Positions 5,729 through 9,631 of a DNA stretch of 9,631 nucleotides are shown piece after piece (within the stretch, counting starts at the first letter, position 1; every line of letters starts with the position of its first letter). Origin of the DNA: Ruminococcus flavefaciens (GTDB lineage Bacteria > Bacillota_A > Clostridia > Oscillospirales > Ruminococcaceae); assembly GCA_004556875.1 (NCBI GenBank), contig SFFP01000055.1:1-9631 (forward strand). Direction: 5' to 3'. A program made the translations under genes and the position numbers. The notes below the pieces were generated by a model, which worked only from the letters and a program-made list of their open reading frames with translations, ran no database searches and had not been told where the DNA came from.

Positions 5729-7480
5729 ATGGCTCTGGATGGAGCTTTCTTATATGCAGTCAGAAACGAGCTTCTGCCGCTTATCGGTGGAAGAGTCGAG
5801 AAAATACATCAGCCTTCCCGTGAGGAGGTCATAATATCCATACGTACCCGAAGCGGCAGCAAAAAGCTCTATATATCTGCAAATGCAGGAAGTGCAAGGG
5901 TGCACATAACCGAAAACAGCGTTGACAATCCGCAGACACCGCCTATGTTTTGTATGCTTCTCAGAAAGCGGCTGGGCAGCGGCAAGCTTATCGATATAAG
6001 GCAGGACGGTCTGGAAAGAATACTTTTCCTTGACTTTGAGTGCGTCAATGAGTTGGTTGATATCGTTACCATAACACTTGCCTGCGAGATAATGGGACGC
6101 TGTTCAAATCTTGTGATAATCAGTGACGAGGGAAAGGTCATCGACAGTATCAAACGTGTTGACGAGGATATGTCCCGTGAGAGACTTGTGCTTCCGGGAA
6201 TGAAGTACACAATGCCGCCGCGCGATGACAGACTGAATTTCCTTACTGCCGAGCCTGACGAGATAGTTTCAAGACTCCGCAGCACTGAACCAAAGGAGCT
6301 TTCAAAGGCTCTTATACGAATATTTGAAGGAATATCCCCTATACTTGCGCGTGAATGGGCGTTTTTTGCAGGCAGAGGAGCACATCTTGAAAGCGATACC
6401 ATAGACGGTGACCAGCTTGACAGACTGCTCTTTGTCATTAAGCGTACAAAGGGACAGCTTGAAAACGGTGAGTGCTGTTTCTCATCTGTCAGCGACAAGG
6501 AAGGTCAGCTGAAGGACTTTTCGTTTATACGCCTTTCTCAGTTTGGTACACTTATGTACACAAAGGAGATACCGACTGCTTCGGAGCTGCTTGATTATTT
6601 CTATTCAGAGCGTGACAGAGCTGCACGTACAAAACAGCGCGCAAATGACCTTTTCAAGCTGCTGATGAATCTTACAGAACGTACATCAAGGCGTATTGCC
6701 GCACAGCGTGAGGAGCTTGCCGCCTGCGCTGACAAGGATAAGGCTAAGCTTTACGGCGACCTTATATCCGCAAATATGTACCGTATACAAAAGGGCGACA
6801 GCTCGGCAACAGTTGAGGATTTCTACGATGAGAGCTGTCCGAATATAACTATAGAGCTTGATGTCAGAAAAACACCTGCCCAGAACGCTCAGCACTATTA
6901 TAGTGAGTATAAGAAATCCGTTACTGCTGAAGAGAAGCTTGCAGTGCAGATACAGAAGGGTGAGGAAGAATTGCAGTACCTTGAAAGTGTATTCGATTCG
7001 CTGACAAGAGCTTCATCGGAAAATGATATAATCCAGCTGAGACTTGAACTGCGTGAACAGGGATATATCCGCTATGCAGGCGGCAAGGCAAAGCCTCCAA
7101 AGGCGCTTCCGCCTATAGAGTACAAGTCCAGCGACGGTTTTTCGATACTTGTGGGACGCAATAACAAGCAGAATGACCAGCTTAGTCTGAAGTTTGCCGA
7201 GAAGTCGGATATATGGCTTCATACTCAGCTTATTACAGGCTCTCATGTGCTCATACTCACTGACGGCGCAACGCCGCCTGATAAAACTATCGAGGAAGCT
7301 GCCATAATTGCTGCAGTAAACAGCAGCGGACGCAATTCGGGACTTGTCCCTGTGGACTACTGCCTTGCAAAGTTCGTAAAGAAGCCTGCGGGTGCAAAGC
7401 CGGGCAAGGTCATATTCACTAACTATAAAACCGCTTTCGTAAAGCCTGACGCTGAGCTTGAACAGAGTCTGAGGGTTTGA
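5729..7480 (+). CDS. rqcH: RqcH / NFACT-family ribosome quality control factor
   Basis: A 583-residue NFACT protein, close to the ~570 of Bacillus RqcH; older annotations call it fibronectin-binding protein FbpA. RqcH binds the free 50S subunit carrying a stalled peptidyl-tRNA and recruits tRNA-Ala to add C-terminal alanine tails that mark the peptide for degradation. The NFACT-N domain covers about 1-185 (start MALDGAFLYAVRNEL, LLRKRLGSGKL at 77-87). A helix-hairpin-helix segment is near 190-215, the long coiled-coil arm spans about 285-430, and the NFACT-R domain about 461-560 contains DIWLHTQLITGSHV and FVKKPAGAKPGKV. The tRNA-contact motif that is Asp-Arg in Bacillus RqcH reads Glu-Arg here (E96-R97), a conservative change. 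It has its own promoter and heads a tight gene run with the next two genes. Confidence 0.95.
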   Translation: MALDGAFLYAVRNELLPLIGGRVEKIHQPSREEVIISIRTRSGSKKLYISANAGSARVHITENSVDNPQTPPMFCMLLRKRLGSGKLIDIRQDGLERILFLDFECVNELVDIVTITLACEIMGRCSNLVIISDEGKVIDSIKRVDEDMSRERLVLPGMKYTMPPRDDRLNFLTAEPDEIVSRLRSTEPKELSKALIRIFEGISPILAREWAFFAGRGAHLESDTIDGDQLDRLLFVIKRTKGQLENGECCFSSVSDKEGQLKDFSFIRLSQFGTLMYTKEIPTASELLDYFYSERDRAARTKQRANDLFKLLMNLTERTSRRIAAQREELAACADKDKAKLYGDLISANMYRIQKGDSSATVEDFYDESCPNITIELDVRKTPAQNAQHYYSEYKKSVTAEEKLAVQIQKGEEELQYLESVFDSLTRASSENDIIQLRLELREQGYIRYAGGKAKPPKALPPIEYKSSDGFSILVGRNNKQNDQLSLKFAEKSDIWLHTQLITGSHVLILTDGATPPDKTIEEAAIIAAVNSSGRNSGLVPVDYCLAKFVKKPAGAKPGKVIFTNYKTAFVKPDAELEQSLRV

Positions 7481-7483
7481 TGT

Positions 7484-8002
7484 ATGAATAAAAGGCTTGA
7501 TGCGGATTTCTTTCACCGCGATGTTCTTGAAACAGCTCCGGACCTTGTGGGAAAGATACTTGTCCACAGACTTGCTGACGGCACTGAGCTTCGTGAGCGT
7601 ATCGCCGAGACAGAAGCCTACCGCGGAGAAGAGGATAAGGGCTGTCATGCTGCAAAAGGCAGGACTAAGCGAACAGAGCTGCTCTACGGAGAGAGCGGCG
7701 TTATATATGTGTATCTCTGCTATGGTATGCACTGGCTCATGAACATCATAACAGGCGAAAAGGAACAGCCGCAGGGTATACTTCTTCGGGCAGGCGAGCA
7801 CTTTGACGGACCTGCTAAACTGACAAAGAATATGAAAATAGACGGAAGCTTTAAAGGAATACATTTAAATGACATTGAGGAGATATGGTTTGAGGATGAC
7901 GGCTTCAGACCTGAGATAAAGACAGCTCCGAGGGTCGGTATCGACTACGCAGGTGACTATTGGAAGGATATAGAATGGCGATTTATCGCTGACGGGAAGT
8001 GA
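7484..8002 (+). CDS. AAG/MPG-family 3-methyladenine DNA glycosylase (short form)
   Basis: A 172-residue base-excision repair enzyme that removes alkylated or deaminated purines such as 3-methyladenine and hypoxanthine from DNA. The active-site segment is intact by comparison with human AAG: AETEAYRGEEDKGCHA gives the catalytic Glu as E44 with Y46 and H55, VIYVYLCYGMHWLMNI carries the intercalation-side Tyr, and the LLRA Arg is R102. APRVGID and WRF near the C-terminus are also family motifs. The stretch between LRAGE and GPAKLT is much shorter than in typical ~200-residue members, which accounts for the reduced length. The ATG lies 3 nt after the rqcH stop and its ribosome binding site (CTGAGGG, 7469-7475) is inside the end of rqcH, so the genes are almost certainly cotranscribed. 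Confidence 0.93.
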   Translation: MNKRLDADFFHRDVLETAPDLVGKILVHRLADGTELRERIAETEAYRGEEDKGCHAAKGRTKRTELLYGESGVIYVYLCYGMHWLMNIITGEKEQPQGILLRAGEHFDGPAKLTKNMKIDGSFKGIHLNDIEEIWFEDDGFRPEIKTAPRVGIDYAGDYWKDIEWRFIADGK

Positions 8003-8006
8003 TGAC

Positions 8007-8783
8007 TTGAATATTCGCTGCATAGGCTGGAATTCCGTATATGAATGTGGTACGGTGCTTAAAAGGCAGGCGGAAGGCGAGCACATGATAATGCTTATAA
8101 GGAGCAGATGCCGTATTGGCATAAGCGGTATAAATATGCATATGCCTGCCGATACATTGCTTATCTGTGACGGAAAGCGGACGGTTGAGTATGCCGCCGA
8201 TGAATGTGCAATGGTGTGTGACTGGATATGCTTTGATACAGGTGACGAGCAGGAGTTTATAGACTCTCTTGACCTTGTATACAATCGTCCCATAAGGTTT
8301 GCGGATACAGAATTCATATGCAGTCTTATGCGGAATATTGCCTCTGAATATTACTCTCTCGGTGCGCGCAGAGCGAAAATGATAGACAGCCTGATGCGTG
8401 TGCTGCTTATCAAGCTGAGTGATACGGGTGTGAGCAGGGATATTTCGGTGCAGACCTCTGAACCGCATTACGGGCTCCTTATTGAGCTTAGAGAAAAGAT
8501 ATACCGAAATCCTCAGATGAAGTGGAATGTTGATACAATGGCGGCGTATGTTAATATGTCGCGGTCATATTTTCAGCATCTCTACCGCGAGACTTTTGGG
8601 GTATCCTGCATTGCTGATGTCATAAGCGGCAAAATAGAAAAGGCGAAGGAGATACTGAGCGAGACAGGCTGTACGGTCTCACAGGTTGCGGCTATGTGCG
8701 GATATGATAATGAAGAGCATTTTATGCGGCAGTTTAAAAAGATAGTTGGAGTAACTCCTACTAAGTACAGAAGACAAGTGTGA
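8007..8783 (+). CDS. AraC-family transcriptional regulator
   Basis: A 258-residue regulator with a cupin-like N-terminal domain (about 1-100; the DWICF segment at 72-76 corresponds to the DWIHF often seen in AraC sensor domains), a helical linker, and a C-terminal AraC DNA-binding domain (about 155-258). The first helix-turn-helix is in WNVDTMAAYVNMSRSYFQHL and the second in CTVSQVAAMCGYDNEEHF, ending with the family tail FKKIVGVTPTKYRR. The ligand is unknown. The start is TTG 8007, 4 nt after the glycosylase stop, with GGGAAG (7994-7999) as ribosome binding site; no in-frame ATG gives a full sensor domain. It is the last gene of the rqcH run. The N-terminus is unusually Cys-rich (seven Cys in the first 75 residues) but lacks the Ada methyl-acceptor domain. 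I see no terminator hairpin behind it. Confidence 0.9.
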   Translation: MNIRCIGWNSVYECGTVLKRQAEGEHMIMLIRSRCRIGISGINMHMPADTLLICDGKRTVEYAADECAMVCDWICFDTGDEQEFIDSLDLVYNRPIRFADTEFICSLMRNIASEYYSLGARRAKMIDSLMRVLLIKLSDTGVSRDISVQTSEPHYGLLIELREKIYRNPQMKWNVDTMAAYVNMSRSYFQHLYRETFGVSCIADVISGKIEKAKEILSETGCTVSQVAAMCGYDNEEHFMRQFKKIVGVTPTKYRRQV

Positions 8784-8857
8784 ATAAAAAAAGAACAAAA
8801 TAAACAAAGTAATTAAACATTGAATAGCTCAGAAACAACGAATTGACGGCTTTTTCT

Positions 8858-8893
8858 CCAATTATTGCGGTTAATTGGTCAATTATTGCTGTT
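8858..8893. repeat. Direct and inverted repeat cluster (candidate regulator-binding site)
   Basis: CAATTATTGCGGTT (8859-8872) and CAATTATTGCTGTT (8880-8893) match at 13 of 14 bases and lie exactly 21 bp apart, two DNA turns. Between them TAATTG (8872-8877) forms perfect inverted repeats with both CAATTA copies, including TAATTGGTCAATTA (8872-8885). AraC-family proteins often read two direct half-sites about 21 bp apart, and an AraC-family gene ends 75 bp upstream. Binding by that protein is inference. Confidence 0.45.
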
Positions 8894-8930
8894 TTTGGCT
8901 GAAAAAGAGGTGATAAACCTTAAAAACGAC

Positions 8931-8959
8931 TTAATAAGAAGTAGAAAAAGTGGTATAAT
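8931..8959 (+). promoter_or_regulatory. Extended -10 promoter-like site (distal) upstream of the VTC gene
   Basis: A perfect TATAAT (8954-8959) preceded by TGG forms an extended -10. At 17 nt upstream lies only a weak -35 (TTAATA, 8931-8936). It is 38 bp downstream of the direct-repeat cluster. Its transcript would have a leader of about 250 nt before the VTC start. Confidence 0.5.
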
Positions 8960-9123
8960 TATGCAAAAAATAGCAAAATAATATCATTGAACTTTTCCTC
9001 GATTTTTTTACTTAGCGTAACAAGCAGCTTTGTAATAAGAGAAAACAACGTATTATAGGCGAATTGTGGCTTTCGGACATTTTTTGTGTTAGGATATTGA
9101 AGATTTGGTGAATTATTGGCAAA

Positions 9124-9156
9124 CTTAAGACTATTTTAAGAAACGGTGGCTATAAT
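9124..9156 (+). promoter_or_regulatory. Proximal promoter-like site of the VTC gene
   Basis: A perfect TATAAT (9151-9156) has no good -35 at normal spacing (nearest TTAAGA at 9125-9130, 20 nt away). The sequence resembles the distal site in order and content (CTTAA, GACT, TAAGAA, GTGG, TATAAT). An AATTATTGG element (9111-9119) lies just upstream, which would suit an activator-dependent promoter. Confidence 0.45.
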
Positions 9157-9170
9157 GTAATCAAATGATA

Positions 9171-9215
9171 CGAAAGGAGTGTGAGACTCCGGGCGGTAAA
9201 GACGTTTCGGAGGAG
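9171..9215 (+). promoter_or_regulatory. Leader hairpin and ribosome binding site of the VTC gene
   Basis: GGAGT (9176-9180), a 5-nt loop and ACTCC (9186-9190) form a short hairpin that hides a first Shine-Dalgarno-like AAAGGAG. CGAAA (9171-9175) can pair around it with TTTCG (9205-9209). The functional ribosome binding site is CGGAGGAG (9208-9215), just before the ATG at 9219. Confidence 0.45.
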
Positions 9216-9218
9216 ATT

Positions 9219-9631
9219 ATGGCTATAAATACATTCGCTCGCAAAGAGATCAAATTTCTCCTTAATATGGATCAGTATCACGGACTCATGGAGGTCATCA
9301 ACGAATATATGAATCCTGATGATTACTGTGTAGGCGGTAAGGAGTACGGTATCTATAACATTTATTATGATACTCCTGATGATTATCTTATTAGAGAGTC
9401 GCTTTCAAAGCCATATTACAAGGAAAAGATCAGACTTCGCAGCTATTATTCACCTGCTGCACCTGACGACAGTGTTTTCCTTGAAATTAAAAAGAAGATC
9501 GGCGGAATAGTTACAAAGAGAAGAGTATCCATGACTCTTGCAGAGTCTGATGCTTACTTTGCAGACCGTTCAAAGCCTGAGATCACCAAGTACATAACAG
9601 AGCAGGTTTTCAGAGAGCTTGATGTCTTCCT
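9219..9631 (+). CDS. VTC-domain polyphosphate polymerase (5' part, cut by window end)
   Basis: The first 137 codons of a VTC-domain protein; the frame is open at the window edge. VTC domains are triphosphate-tunnel enzymes that make polyphosphate from nucleoside triphosphate, with basic residues lining the tunnel. The expected signatures appear in order: ARKEIKFLL (residues 7-15), the YDT motif in NIYYDTPDD, LIRESLSKPYYKEKIRLRSYY, then FLEIKKKIGGIVTKRR. Starting at Met with the tunnel motif ARKEIKF within the first ten residues is usual for bacterial stand-alone members, which in Ruminococcus-type genomes often sit with DUF4956 and CotH genes; the downstream context is outside this window. 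GGAGG (9209-9213) lies 5 nt before the ATG. Catalysis needs the missing C-terminal part, so only the family is secure. Confidence 0.9.
   Translation, partial: MAINTFARKEIKFLLNMDQYHGLMEVINEYMNPDDYCVGGKEYGIYNIYYDTPDDYLIRESLSKPYYKEKIRLRSYYSPAAPDDSVFLEIKKKIGGIVTKRRVSMTLAESDAYFADRSKPEITKYITEQVFRELDVF

Larger units (their letters stand above)
8832..9156 (+). repeat. Degenerate tandem duplication of the upstream regulatory region
   Basis: Short matching blocks occur twice in the same order. GAAACAACG (8832-8840) matches GAAAACAACG (9041-9050). CGAATTG then GGCTTT (8839-8853) matches the same pair at 9060-9073. AATTATTG (8881-8888) matches 9111-9118. CTTAA, GACT, TAAGAA, GTGG, TATAAT (8919-8959) matches 9124-9156. 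Offsets are 197-230 bp. Collinearity suggests an old tandem duplication that has since diverged, but AT-rich sequence can mimic this. Confidence 0.4.
8784..9218. other. 435-nt AT-rich intergenic region between the regulator and VTC genes
   Basis: No open frame of convincing size or family was found on either strand. The region holds an array of CAATTA/TAATTG half-sites (8858-8893), two promoter-like sites (8931-8959 and 9124-9156), an apparent old tandem duplication, and a short hairpin before the VTC start codon. A T-run at 9004-9010 is not preceded by a stable stem, so the AraC-family gene has no obvious intrinsic terminator and could read through. Confidence 0.7.

Noticed and set aside
5649..5834. 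61-codon frame overlapping the start of rqcH
   Set aside because: It starts at GTG a few bases after the predicted transcription start, has no ribosome binding site or recognisable domain, and overlaps the conserved rqcH N-terminus.
5869..6498. 209-codon open frame on the minus strand within rqcH
   Set aside because: Ser-rich translation typical of antisense to a conserved gene; no domain and no separate promoter seen.
7013..7864. 283-codon open frame on the minus strand opposite the end of rqcH and the glycosylase gene
   Set aside because: Both + strand genes match known families along their full length. The antisense product is Cys/Leu/Ser-rich with no recognisable domain and is a reading-frame shadow.
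8850..8907. CTTTTTC/GAAAAAG stem as terminator of the AraC-family gene
   Set aside because: The 7-bp stem is almost all A/T with a 44-nt loop and is followed by AGGTGATAAACC, not a T-run.
9181..9228. 15-codon GTG-initiated leader peptide overlapping the VTC start
   Set aside because: AAAGGAG lies upstream but spacing is short and that site is inside a hairpin; nothing in the codons suggests attenuation.
1..9631. Mobile elements, CRISPR arrays, toxin-antitoxin or phage genes
   Set aside because: No transposase, integrase, regularly spaced repeats, attachment-site duplication or typical small toxin pair could be identified on either strand.

Overview
The window looks like a chromosomal segment of a Gram-positive Clostridia bacterium, most likely of the Ruminococcus type (Oscillospiraceae). 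The evidence is the gene families (a DivIVA-like coiled-coil protein, a SigH-like sigma factor, TrmK/Nif3, RlmA, RqcH and a VTC-domain polyphosphate polymerase), AT-rich intergenic DNA, strong Shine-Dalgarno sites, consensus SigA-type promoters with extended -10 boxes, and frequent GTG/TTG starts. All convincing genes lie on the + strand. No mobile element, CRISPR array, rRNA or normal tRNA gene was seen.

Layout. (1) 1-320: a small membrane-anchored hypothetical protein ending in a terminator-like hairpin. (2) 320-2216: two tandem consensus promoters and a structured leader drive a 506-residue DivIVA-like coiled-coil protein. It has a 34-codon internal duplication and an Asn-rich tail, and is followed by a GC-rich hairpin without a U-tract. 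(3) 2256-3308: a SigH-like sigma factor, a cloverleaf-like (tRNA-like) intergenic element, and a small double zinc-ribbon protein, closed by two consecutive terminator-like hairpins. (4) 3328-5613: a fused TrmK-Nif3 protein and an RlmA-type 23S rRNA methyltransferase. (5) 5614-8783: a clear promoter followed by rqcH, a short AAG-family 3-methyladenine DNA glycosylase and an AraC-family regulator, separated by 3-4 nt and so probably one operon. (6) 8784-9218: a 435-nt gene-free, AT-rich region with two promoters, 21-bp-spaced direct repeats and signs of an old tandem duplication. (7) 9219-9631: the 5' part of a VTC-domain polyphosphate polymerase gene, cut by the window edge.

Functionally, the middle of the window is mostly translation and RNA maintenance (tRNA m1A22 and 23S m1G methylation, ribosome-associated quality control), with one base-excision repair enzyme. 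The flanks are cell-envelope or polar organisation (DivIVA-like), alternative transcription (sigma factor) and polyphosphate metabolism. No complete undescribed system is evident. The observations most worth following are the tRNA-like cloverleaf before the zinc-ribbon gene, the TrmK-Nif3 fusion, and the repeat and promoter architecture between the AraC regulator and the polyphosphate polymerase, where the 21-bp spacing matches the way AraC-family dimers read DNA.
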